From Terriglobia bacterium (GTDB lineage Bacteria > Acidobacteriota > Terriglobia > Terriglobales > Acidobacteriaceae), in contig JAIQGK010000003.1 in NCBI GenBank assembly GCA_020072645.1, forward strand, positions 620,001-684,000: 64,000 nucleotides of DNA. Reading direction: 5' to 3'. The position numbers and the translations under genes were made by a program. The first letter of the stretch is position 1, and every line of letters begins with the position of its first letter. Below, in pieces: positions 25,247 to 32,560 of the stretch. The notes below the pieces were generated by a model. It did not search any database and had not been told where the DNA came from. It saw only the letters and a program-made list of their open reading frames with translations.

Positions 25247-26725
25247 TTACTGTCCTGAACCCACGGCGGCGGCACGCGTATACATTGCGTTGTAAATCTC
25301 CAGAAGATGGCAGTCCTGCGCTCCCGCAGGAGCGGCGGACGCTATGTTTGGCAATGCTACCGTACCTGGGCCATCGTTCCTGTTTGTCGCATTAAGGGAC
25401 AACGCGTCGGCCAGGCTGGGAGCGTTCGCATCGCGCTGGGTAAGGTTCGCTGCGCCACTTGAGATATTGAAACACTCAACGATGGTTTTGATGACTGAGG
25501 TATGGTCAAACGGCGTTACACCGTTTGTGGTTGAAGTGCCGTTGCCCGGCACGTAAGAAAAACCATTAGGACGCACAATGGAACCGGCCGGAATATAAGG
25601 CGAGACCAGGATGGCGGGCACTCTGGGGCCATAGAGGTTAAAACCAAACGTCGACGGATTGCGCAGCACGGTTCCACCGGGCGCCACGGCAGTGGGCGGA
25701 ATCACGTGATCGTAGCAGCCGCCGTGCTCGTCGTAGGTAATGATCAACAGCGTTCGAGGCCAATAGTACGTGCTGCTGCGCAACAATCCGTAAATGGTCG
25801 CAACCAGAAGTTCGCCGTTCAGCACGTTGTAAGGCGGATGGTTGTCGTTGGGCTGCAGATTATCAGCCCCAACGTTGTAACGCGGCTCAATGAACGAATA
25901 TTTGGGCAGCTTTTGGTTTGCTACGTCGTCCGCGAACGTGGGGAGTTTTGAATCCTGGCCATAGTCGAGGGTATCGAAGTTGCAGACCATGTGCTGCGAT
26001 GAAGAGGCGGACATCAAAACGTATTTGATCAACGTAGCAATGGCAAAGTCATGGAAGTAAACCTTCCAGTTGCTTGCGTTGTAGCCTCCGGCTCCATCCA
26101 GCAGCTCAAAGATGCTGGGAATATCAGGCCATAGTTCAAAGTTGCATGGATAATCCACGTCATTCACGTAGCCGCCAGACGTGGCGCAATTCAGGAAGAA
26201 GCGGTTCGGATAAGTCTGAGTAGGACACGAACCAAACCATGCATCGGACACGCCAAACGATTTGGCCAGCAGGGAAGTCACCGGGAGCTGCGACGGCTTG
26301 AAATAAAACATGATGTCCCCCGGAGATGCACCGGCCCGCGGAAGCGCCGGCCATGAGGGGGCTACAAGGCATTGCTTGGTGGTTGGTATTCCTGGATATT
26401 GTTGCGAAGTCGCCATCCAATCGTTCACAAACCCTGCCATGTTTGGCGTAGCGCCGGTCGCGGGATTGGTGGTGTTGAAGATCTGGAGATTCATGTCCGC
26501 GAACGATTCGCCGGGATCAGGGGTCGGCGTGGTGAAAGGATCGCCGCTTGAAGTGTTTGTGACTGGATATTTGACGCCGTTGTAGGTGTTGTACATGCTT
26601 CCATCCAGCTTCAATCCTTCAAATTGTGAGCTGTTGGGATAGAGCGTTCCCAGCATCTGGTCAAATGACCGGTTTTCCAGCATTACCACCACTATGTTTT
26701 CAATGAGATTCAGTGAATTGCCCAT
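25247..26725 (-). CDS. Phosphoesterase family (phospholipase C / acid phosphatase-like)
   Basis: About 492 aa. NIVVVMLENRSFDQMLGTLYP is the metal-binding start of PF04185 phosphoesterases (Glu, Asn of the alkaline-phosphatase-like fold); later sites include FIEPRYN (about 270), ITYDEHGGCYDHVIPP (about 320) and GPRVPAILVSPYIP (about 357), with FDHTSVIKTI near 410. Members are nonspecific phospholipases C and acid phosphatases. No signal peptide is evident, which is odd for this usually exported family. Starts at 26725 and 26734 are both preceded by AAGG at usable spacing. Confidence 0.88.
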   Translation of the reverse strand: MGNSLNLIENIVVVMLENRSFDQMLGTLYPNSSQFEGLKLDGSMYNTYNGVKYPVTNTSSGDPFTTPTPDPGESFADMNLQIFNTTNPATGATPNMAGFVNDWMATSQQYPGIPTTKQCLVAPSWPALPRAGASPGDIMFYFKPSQLPVTSLLAKSFGVSDAWFGSCPTQTYPNRFFLNCATSGGYVNDVDYPCNFELWPDIPSIFELLDGAGGYNASNWKVYFHDFAIATLIKYVLMSASSSQHMVCNFDTLDYGQDSKLPTFADDVANQKLPKYSFIEPRYNVGADNLQPNDNHPPYNVLNGELLVATIYGLLRSSTYYWPRTLLIITYDEHGGCYDHVIPPTAVAPGGTVLRNPSTFGFNLYGPRVPAILVSPYIPAGSIVRPNGFSYVPGNGTSTTNGVTPFDHTSVIKTIVECFNISSGAANLTQRDANAPSLADALSLNATNRNDGPGTVALPNIASAAPAGAQDCHLLEIYNAMYTRAAAVGSGQ

Positions 26726-26962
26726 GGCATGCATCCTTGCGGCGTTGACGTATTTTTTGGTCGGAAACAGTAACTATACGCCGCTGCCAGGATTGTGCGC
26801 GGGGCATGGCCGAATCCGTCCGTCGCAAAAATTAAAATCGCGAAGCACAGTGAGGGAACAGATCACAAGCCCAGAAGCACGGACCCCGCCATGATAACCT
26901 CACATATTTGTACGGTTCATCGGCGTTTGTTCTGCCCATGTTTTGAGAACACGATTCGAATT

Positions 26963-28411
26963 ATGCAATATACGGAACAACAAAAATTTCTGACGTCCAG
27001 CCGCATTTGGGGAGCGGGCCTGATTCTGGTCTTGTTTGTAGCAGTGGGAACGTGCGTTCTGATCGGGAAAATCTCTGGTCTTGTGCATCTCGCGCTTTAT
27101 GCCGCGCTCACCTGGGCCCTGGCGGTCTTTATTTATTACACGCCGGACTATCTGCATTTGACTGTGGATCCCCGGAAACGATCGCGCTGGGCTGTGAAGA
27201 TTCGCTGGAGAATCATCGCAGCCGCCTTGATCATCGGTGGACTGCTGGCCTCAAATATCCGCGAGAGAGCGTGCGTGGCGATGGCCATCGTCTGGCTCCT
27301 GGCTCTCAATCTGTTTGGCCGGAGAGTGCCCAAGCGTTTTGTGCCGCTTTATTTTTGGCTGGGTGATATTGCGCTGTTCGCCGCTTTGCTCTTTTTTGTG
27401 CATATCGATCTGTTGCTCGCTGCTCTGCTGCTCGCGGCAGCCGCGCACCTCGCCATCGTTGTAGCGGATACGCCGGCGTCGTTCTGGATAGTCGTGGTCA
27501 GCGGCGTGAGCCTGCTTCTGGTTTGCATGGCGGCGTGGCGGCAAAATGTCGGTACAACTTTCGCCGCGGCACTGATCTGTCTGCTGCTGGTAGCGTCTGG
27601 AGCGACAGCTTATCTGGTCCATCGCGCGGAAAAGCGCAATGCGGAAAACATCGAAGTTTCCGTCCGCGACCTCAACGCATTTACCGGCTATCCTAAAGAA
27701 CGCATTCTGCAGTTGTGGGCCGTAAGCAATCAGGAACTGGCAAAAAACTGGCAACAGGCTGCCATTGCTCCCGATGACCAGGAACGCCTGAAAGAGTGGT
27801 ACCGGCAAAACTCTGAGCTATATCTGTTCGCGCTCTCCGGCTATAACCTTGAGTACAAGCGCATCCGCTCGAACTTGAATATGCTCCGGCGCGCACGCGG
27901 ATCGTGTCTCGATTACGGGGCCGGCAACGGTGAGCTTTTGCTGGAAGTCGCCCGCACAGATCGTGCCGTTTATTACGACGTGGAAGGCGAAACCATGCGG
28001 TTTGCCCAAGCGCGGGCCGCGCAACGCAATCTGGCCATGGAATTTTTTCATACCAGGGAAGAACTGGCTGCCGCGGGAGAGAAGCGCGGATTTGACACCA
28101 TCTTCGCTCTCGATGTGCTGGAGCATTTACCTGATCTTCCGGGAGAACTCAACTTCCTGGCTTCTCTGCTGAATCCGGGTGGCTTGCTGGTTTTCGATGT
28201 GCCGGCCGGAGCTACAAAGTCGCATCCTATGCACCTCAATCATGACCTTGATGTAGTCGCGCACATGCGGGCCAGAGGCCTCAAGGATGAGCGGAGCCTT
28301 TGGCAAAAGTTGCCATTCAAGAAAGAGGAAAAATACTTTTTCCGCGCTCCCAGGGATCCCAAAAGCATGTTGATTGCACTTCAACGCACGGATGAAGTTA
28401 CTTCAGCCTGA
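26963..28411 (+). CDS. Polytopic membrane protein fused to a SAM-dependent methyltransferase
   Basis: 482 aa from ATG 26963. The first ~230 residues carry six or seven hydrophobic helices (from about residue 14 to 215). A helical linker leads to a class I methyltransferase whose motif I is CLDYGAGNGELLLEVA (about 312-327), with ALDVLEHLPDLPGEL (post-motif II) and LLNPGGLLVFDVPAG (motif III). The enzyme is therefore tethered to the inner membrane facing the cytoplasm and may methylate a lipid or lipid-linked product. I do not recognise a named family with this fusion. Genes around it are unrelated. Confidence 0.8.
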   Translation: MQYTEQQKFLTSSRIWGAGLILVLFVAVGTCVLIGKISGLVHLALYAALTWALAVFIYYTPDYLHLTVDPRKRSRWAVKIRWRIIAAALIIGGLLASNIRERACVAMAIVWLLALNLFGRRVPKRFVPLYFWLGDIALFAALLFFVHIDLLLAALLLAAAAHLAIVVADTPASFWIVVVSGVSLLLVCMAAWRQNVGTTFAAALICLLLVASGATAYLVHRAEKRNAENIEVSVRDLNAFTGYPKERILQLWAVSNQELAKNWQQAAIAPDDQERLKEWYRQNSELYLFALSGYNLEYKRIRSNLNMLRRARGSCLDYGAGNGELLLEVARTDRAVYYDVEGETMRFAQARAAQRNLAMEFFHTREELAAAGEKRGFDTIFALDVLEHLPDLPGELNFLASLLNPGGLLVFDVPAGATKSHPMHLNHDLDVVAHMRARGLKDERSLWQKLPFKKEEKYFFRAPRDPKSMLIALQRTDEVTSA

Positions 28412-28514
28412 CGTTGCATGACGTAATATCTCGAGCATAGCGAGAGATCGCTATAGCAACGAGAACCTATGAACAATCAGCAAAGCTTTGATACGTTTTC
28501 CGGCGAATACGTAG

Positions 28515-28663
28515 CTAGAGTGGTGTCTCTGAAATAACTCGAGAATGCATGTAATAAACAATCATTGTGGACCGCAGCCGCCCTCGGCTGCGCGGAATAA
28601 TCTTTTGGGCAAGCAAGTATCGGGCCAACTCTTTGTGAAGGTATTTGTGAGACACCACACTAG
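28515..28663. repeat. Small element bounded by 15-bp inverted repeats, containing a REP-like hairpin
   Basis: CTAGAGTGGTGTCTC (28515-28529) is mirrored by GAGACACCACACTAG (28649-28663), 14 of 15 matching. Inside is GTGGACCGCAGCCGCCCTCG-type sequence forming an 8-bp hairpin (CGCAGCCG/CGGCTGCG, loop CCCT), also found near 40850. MITE-like; no coding capacity. Confidence 0.6.
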
Positions 28664-28691
28664 AGGGTTCGCTCCCCTTCGCAAAGAACGC

Positions 28692-29294
28692 TCAGGGTCG
28701 GGATTTCAAGCCGTTCCCCGCCAGCCCCAACTCCGCGGCAATCCCTTTCATGGCTTCAATGCAGAACGCGATGTGCTCTTCCAGATCGACGCCCAGATCG
28801 GCCGCGCCGTTGATAATGTCATCGCGATTCACGCTGCGGGCAAAAGCTTTGTCCTTCATCTTCTTGCGGACGGACTTGGCCTCGACTTCGGCGAGCGACT
28901 TGTTTGGCTTGACCAGCGCTGAAGCAGTGATGAAGCCGGAGACTTCATCGCACGCATAGAGCGTTTTCTCCATCCGGCTTTCACGCTTCACGCCGCTGTA
29001 GTCGGCATGGGAGAGAATCGCGCGGCGCACTTCTTCCGGATAGCCGCGCTCTTCCAGAATCTTGCTGCCCACAAACGGATGCTCCGCCGGCGTGGGATAT
29101 TTTTCATAATCAAAATCATGCAGCAGGCCGATAATGCCCCATTTATTTTCGTCCTCGCCAAATTTGCGGGCATAGGCGCGCATGCATGCTTCCACGGCCA
29201 GCATGTGCTTGCGCAGGCTTTCTGACTGGGTGTATTCGCAAAGCAGGCTCCAGGCCTGGCTTCGATCCAGAGAGGTTCCATCCATTTGATCCAT
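28692..29294 (-). CDS. HD-domain hydrolase
   Basis: 200 aa. Metal-binding His30 (SLRKHMLAVEACM), the HD pair in GLLHDFDYEKYP (His59-Asp60), then His in EHPFVGSKIL (about 72) and AILSHADYSG (about 95). It is the HDIG-type fold, a nucleotide or phosphate-ester hydrolase of unknown substrate. AGGATA precedes ATG 29294 at good distance. Divergent from the XRE regulator gene, with an AT-rich spacer between them. Confidence 0.88.
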   Translation of the reverse strand: MDQMDGTSLDRSQAWSLLCEYTQSESLRKHMLAVEACMRAYARKFGEDENKWGIIGLLHDFDYEKYPTPAEHPFVGSKILEERGYPEEVRRAILSHADYSGVKRESRMEKTLYACDEVSGFITASALVKPNKSLAEVEAKSVRKKMKDKAFARSVNRDDIINGAADLGVDLEEHIAFCIEAMKGIAAELGLAGNGLKSRP

Positions 29295-29378
29295 TGTTTT
29301 ATCCTGTGTTTATACCTGTTTTCTCTATTTATTCACCAATTTTTTACCACTAATTCAGGTTTTTACCTAAATTTCTTA

Positions 29379-29407
29379 TTGACAATTGTGAGTTGATGCC
29401 TGAGACT
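29379..29407 (+). promoter_or_regulatory. Candidate sigma70 promoter for the XRE gene
   Basis: TTGACA (29379-29384) is a consensus -35 in an AT-rich spacer. Seventeen bases later GAGACT (29402-29407) is a poor -10 match. It lies about 75 bp before the XRE start. Support comes only from the -35 hexamer and position. Confidence 0.35.
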
Positions 29408-29480
29408 ACGGGAGTTACAGGAAACCCCGAGGTAAAGGTTTTTTGGAGAAACTGCCCGCTCTGGCAACTCCGAAACATCC

Positions 29481-30020
29481 ATGGCAACAGCATTGGCGCC
29501 GGTCGATTCCCGGGAAGTTGTACGTTGTGACCATTGTCATTTAGTCCAATTCAGGACCAACAACAATCTTTGCAGAAAATGCCGTACCTCGCTGGACGAG
29601 GATGAGCCCGAGCCGATCCTTGAGGTCCAGGCGCCGGTGGAACCGCCGTCAAACGGACATCATTCCCATCTTCAAGTGGCGTCAGCCATCCGTATGCTAA
29701 GGCAAAAGTCCGGATTGAGCCAGCGCCAGCTTGCCTTGCGCATGGCGGTGCCGCGCACATACGTATCAAAGATCGAAAATGAAAAAGCCATGCCCACGCT
29801 GTCGTCCCTGCAGCGGCTGGCGACGGCCCTGGAAGTTTCCATGGCCGATCTGCTCAAAGGCTCCAGCCGGTCGCTGGAAGATGACATTGCCGACCTGATG
29901 CATGACGAGTTTATTGCCGAAATCATTCAATGCCTGGACAAGCTGGATTCCATGCAGCGCTCCAGCCTGCTGGCGCAGGTGCGCGACTTGAGTATTCGTC
30001 CACGCCGCAGCGCGTCGTAA
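29481..30020 (+). CDS. XRE-family regulator with N-terminal zinc ribbon
   Basis: 179 aa. Residues 16-34 form a CxxC...CxxC zinc ribbon (Cys16, Cys19, Cys31, Cys34); after an acidic linker, a Cro/C1-type helix-turn-helix spans about 67-122 (IRMLRQKSGLSQRQLALRMA ... YVSKIENEKAMPTLSSLQRL as two blocks). The C-terminal ~55 residues are helical and may dimerise. Target genes are not evident; the DUF3309/lipoprotein pair is downstream but separated by a terminator and a repeat. Confidence 0.88.
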   Translation: MATALAPVDSREVVRCDHCHLVQFRTNNNLCRKCRTSLDEDEPEPILEVQAPVEPPSNGHHSHLQVASAIRMLRQKSGLSQRQLALRMAVPRTYVSKIENEKAMPTLSSLQRLATALEVSMADLLKGSSRSLEDDIADLMHDEFIAEIIQCLDKLDSMQRSSLLAQVRDLSIRPRRSAS

Positions 30021-30048
30021 ACGCTTTCTCCTAAAAATGACTGAGGCT

Positions 30049-30079
30049 CAGCCGGGGACATGTTCTCCGGCTGATTTTT
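30049..30079 (+). terminator. Rho-independent terminator after the XRE gene
   Basis: CAGCCGGGGA (30049-30058) pairs with TTCTCCGGCTG (30063-30073), a long stem with one G-U pair and a 5-nt loop, followed by ATTTTTAT. Positioned 29 bp after the XRE stop. Confidence 0.85.
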
Positions 30080-30335
30080 ATGCATAAGCACTCAGCGATC
30101 AGTAATCAGCACTCAGCCAAACTTTCTACCGCAGAGGACGCAAAGCACGCAAAGCTTCTTGTTATCTCGCTTTACCGAGTCACACTTTTTGACCGATGCA
30201 CCTGCATAATATGCACTCGTTTGCTTTCCTTCGCGCACTTGGCGTACTTTGCGGTGAAATTTTTGTTGGCTGAATGCTGAGCGCTGATTGCTGAATGCTT
30301 CTTCCCAGCCAACTCCCACCAGCTTCTCACACTCC
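30080..30335. repeat. Imperfect inverted-repeat element in a 340-bp gene-free stretch
   Basis: The left side has AGCACTCAGCGATCAGTAAT then ACCGCAGAGGACGCAAAGCA; the right side has the reverse arrangement (TACTTTGCGGTGA, then GCTGAGCGCTGATTGCTGAA). The two arms fold on each other across ~100 bp. It combines two repeat families seen elsewhere in the window. No gene is visible between the terminator and the DUF3309 gene. Confidence 0.6.
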
Positions 30336-30364
30336 AACATAACGTAGCGTTGGAAGGGGGCTTT

Positions 30365-30517
30365 TTGATCACGATCCTGATCGTTATTCTGGTGTTGATG
30401 TTGATCGGTGCGCTGCCCTCATGGCCGCACAGCCGCAACTGGGGCTATCGTCCGGTCGGCGGACTGGGATTGATCCTGATCATCGTTCTGATCCTTGCCT
30501 TGATGGGATACTTATGA
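30365..30517 (+). CDS. DUF3309 small membrane protein
   Basis: 50 aa starting at TTG 30365 behind GGAAGGGGG: LITILIVILVLMLIGALPSW then PHSRNWGYRPVGGLGLILII and a second helix. This two-helix layout with the central WPHSRNWGY motif is diagnostic of DUF3309, widespread in soil bacteria and of unknown function. It is too short and lacks an ATG, so it is easily missed. Its TGA overlaps the next ATG (ATGA at 30514), indicating translational coupling to the lipoprotein. Confidence 0.85.
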   Translation: MITILIVILVLMLIGALPSWPHSRNWGYRPVGGLGLILIIVLILALMGYL

Positions 30518-30921
30518 AAACCCTTCTTGCCGCCGCGCTCACTCTTTCTCTTCTGCTGATCTCAGCCTGTTCCAACCAGGACACGGAGAAAACCAAGCAG
30601 GAAGCCGCTAAAGCGACAGAGCAAATTAAAGAGGGAAGCAAGGTTGCGGCCGTTGAGTTGAAGAAAGACGCCAAGCAGGCTGCCGTACAGGGCAAAGCCA
30701 TCGCAGAAGGCGTGAAGCAGGGGCTGGCCACGCCAGACAAGCCGGTAAACGTAAACACCGCCTCCAGGACCAAGCTGCAAACTCTTCCCGGCGTCGACGA
30801 AGAAACTGCCGGCCGTATTATCAAGGGCCGCCCATATCACACCACAGACGAAGTAGGAACCAAGGGCGTGATCTCACCCGAGCAGTTCAACGCCATCAAA
30901 GACAAGATTGTGGTTCATTGA
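30514..30921 (+). CDS. Lipoprotein with ComEA-like helix-hairpin-helix domain
   Basis: 135 aa. Lipoprotein signal MKTLLAAALTLSLLLISACS with lipobox Cys19; a Lys/Ala/Glu-rich helical stalk (about 22-75, probably coiled coil); then VNVNTASRTKLQTLPGVDEE (about 83-102), the ComEA-type HhH fold that binds DNA in competence proteins, though with variant hairpins. Translationally coupled to the DUF3309 gene. Could act at the envelope in DNA binding or as a structural lipoprotein; the role is not clear. Confidence 0.82.
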   Translation: MKTLLAAALTLSLLLISACSNQDTEKTKQEAAKATEQIKEGSKVAAVELKKDAKQAAVQGKAIAEGVKQGLATPDKPVNVNTASRTKLQTLPGVDEETAGRIIKGRPYHTTDEVGTKGVISPEQFNAIKDKIVVH

Positions 30922-31062
30922 TTATCTCTCGAGCGGAGCGAGAGATCGCTATTGCTTGGAAGCTGATTGATCAGACTTAAGTTCGCAGCAAGAGACTGAT
31001 TGCGGGGATTTCTGAATCCTTCTTGCTGATAGGACCCCCTCGCTGCGCTCGGGGTAAGAAAC

Positions 31063-31590
31063 CTATTTCGTCGGCTCCATCGTCAACGCATCATTAAACC
31101 GATTGAAATAGTTAAACAGCCCGATCGCGGCCAGCAACTCGATAATCTCGCCTTCATCAAAGTGCCGGCGTAGTTCGCCGAAGAACTGATCGTCGACGGT
31201 GTGCGCGTCGCGAGTCACGCGTTCCGCCAGCCGCAGCGCGGCCTTTTCTTTATCCGTGAAATCAGAGCGCTTTTCAAAGTTGGCCAGGTCGTTGATCTGG
31301 TCGTCTGTCCAGCCGTGCCGTCTTGCCAAGACGGTGTGTGACGCCAGTCAATACTCACAACGATTGATCTGCGTCGTCCGGACAATCACCAGCTCTTTTA
31401 GCTTAATGGGAACGGTGCCGGTTTCCATCACGGCCCGGAAGTGCGCCACCATGGTCCGCATGATTTCCGGCCGGTGCGCCACGGTGCGGAACATGTTGGG
31501 AATGTTGCCGCGCACTTTCATGAAGTGGTCGTAAACCTCAGCGACCTCAGGCGAAGCTGCTGCGCGATCAATGCGTGAGATTCTTGGCAT
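31063..31590 (-). CDS. AhpD/carboxymuconolactone-decarboxylase-fold selenoprotein (CxxU)
   Basis: On the minus strand ATG 31590 (AGGG seven bases upstream) opens a 175-aa frame interrupted only by TGA at 31350-31348. Reading UGA as Sec gives Cys78-Glu-Tyr-Sec81-x3-His85, with Glu66 twelve residues before Cys78. This is the same pattern as the AhpD catalytic set (Glu118, Cys130, Cys133, His137) with Sec in place of the second Cys. Sequence on both sides is family-like (KLKELVIVRTTQINRC; then LARRHGWTDDQI). A perfect 7-bp hairpin follows the UGA. Probable peroxidase. It lies 50 bp downstream of the RsbV-like gene, possibly in the same operon. Splitting it into two genes would destroy the active site. 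Confidence 0.88.
31318..31334 (-). promoter_or_regulatory. Candidate bacterial SECIS hairpin in the AhpD-like gene
   Basis: In mRNA sense CCGUCUU (31334-31328), loop GGC (31327-31325), AAGACGG (31324-31318): a perfect 7-bp stem. The stem starts 13 nt after UGA and the loop starts 20 nt after it, with G at the first two loop positions, as expected of SelB-binding bacterial SECIS elements. It lies fully within coding sequence. Confidence 0.75.
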
Positions 31591-31640
31591 GTGGGTACCC
31601 TGGGCAGGCGAGCGCGAACTCGCCTGCCGCAAATGGAAGG

Positions 31641-31988
31641 TTATTTGCCGAAGGCTTTAATTGCTGTCGCTTCGTCGTCTTTGATATCAAAGACGGTATA
31701 GAGCTTGGTGATTTGTAACAGGTCGTGGACTTTCTTAGTGAGGTTGAGCAGCTTCAGTTCGCCGCCTTCACGGCGCACAGCGGTAAACGCGCTCACCAGT
31801 TCGCCGATGCCGGAGCTGTCAATATATGTAACGTCGCCCAGGTTAAGCAGGATTTTTTTGTTGCCTTTGCCGATCAGGTCGCGAATGGTGTCACGCAAAA
31901 CCACGCTGCCCTCACCCAAAGTGATGCGGCCGCTCATATCCACGACTGCGACGCCGTCCACTTGCCGATTGGTTGCTTTCATGCTCAC
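31641..31988 (-). CDS. STAS-domain anti-sigma factor antagonist (RsbV-like)
   Basis: 115 aa STAS protein. VTYIDSSGIGELVSAF (about 54-69) carries the phosphorylatable Ser (Ser58 or Ser59) of RsbV/SpoIIAA proteins. Unphosphorylated, it would bind the adjacent RsbW-like kinase and release a sigma factor or other partner. Its start overlaps the RsbW-like stop by ATGA. Downstream on the same strand is the AhpD-like selenoprotein. Confidence 0.92.
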   Translation of the reverse strand: MSMKATNRQVDGVAVVDMSGRITLGEGSVVLRDTIRDLIGKGNKKILLNLGDVTYIDSSGIGELVSAFTAVRREGGELKLLNLTKKVHDLLQITKLYTVFDIKDDEATAIKAFGK

Positions 31989-32431
31989 TGTGCTTCCTCC
32001 TCCTTGGCATTCGCCGCGTTGCGGCCGGTATGCTTGATAAGTGTTACTTCCGTCCCTGGATTCGTGTTCCGGATCTTTACCTCATCCATGAATGCGCGAA
32101 TCAGAAAAATTCCCCGCCCTGAGCCCTTCATCAGGTTTTCCGGTGCCAGTGGGTCCGGTAGCGATTCCGGGTCCAGACCTTTGCCTTGGTCGGTAATGGT
32201 AATCACCAGCGAATCGCCGGTGGTTTCATACGCAACCACAAACCTTTTTCCCGGATCATAAGCATTGCCGTGCAGCACCGCGTTTACTGCCGCTTCTCGC
32301 ACGGCCATGGCCACCTGATATTGCTCGTCTTCACCCAATCCCGCGCCGGCGGCCACCTCTGTAGCTTTTTGTTCAACCTGATTAACGCTTTCCAAGGTTG
32401 ACTCAAGCGTGTATGAGACCCGGTTTGTCAT
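31985..32431 (-). CDS. Anti-sigma factor serine kinase (RsbW-like HATPase)
   Basis: 148 aa from ATG 32431 (MTNRVSYTLESTLESVNQVE); an earlier in-frame ATG at 32527 adds non-family sequence. GHKL ATP-binding motifs are present: N-box AVREAAVNAVLHGN (about 58-71), G1 TDQGKGLDP (about 94-102), G2 GSGRGIFLIRAF (about 118-129). It would phosphorylate the RsbV-like protein and sequester a partner; no sigma factor gene is adjacent. Middle gene of the phosphatase-kinase-antagonist set. Confidence 0.9.
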   Translation of the reverse strand: MTNRVSYTLESTLESVNQVEQKATEVAAGAGLGEDEQYQVAMAVREAAVNAVLHGNAYDPGKRFVVAYETTGDSLVITITDQGKGLDPESLPDPLAPENLMKGSGRGIFLIRAFMDEVKIRNTNPGTEVTLIKHTGRNAANAKEEEAQ

Positions 32432-32560
32432 GGGACGATTCACTAGGTGTTGTTTTAAAGACGATCCTGAGCGAACGGCTAATAGGGCGAAGCACTTAGT
32501 GTGCCTATGCGGGCAGGGGATTGTCAAACAGTAGACTGCCGGTTAATCGTTTTGTGCAGC

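Noticed and set aside
29395-29475. Possible riboswitch or structured leader before the XRE gene
   Set aside because: Only a 6-bp enclosing pair (GGAGTT/AACTCC) could be found and no known riboswitch core was recognised.
31063-31329. 88-aa gene with TTG start
   Set aside because: It is the second half of the AhpD-like selenoprotein after UGA; no ribosome-binding site and the start would lie inside the helix carrying the active site.
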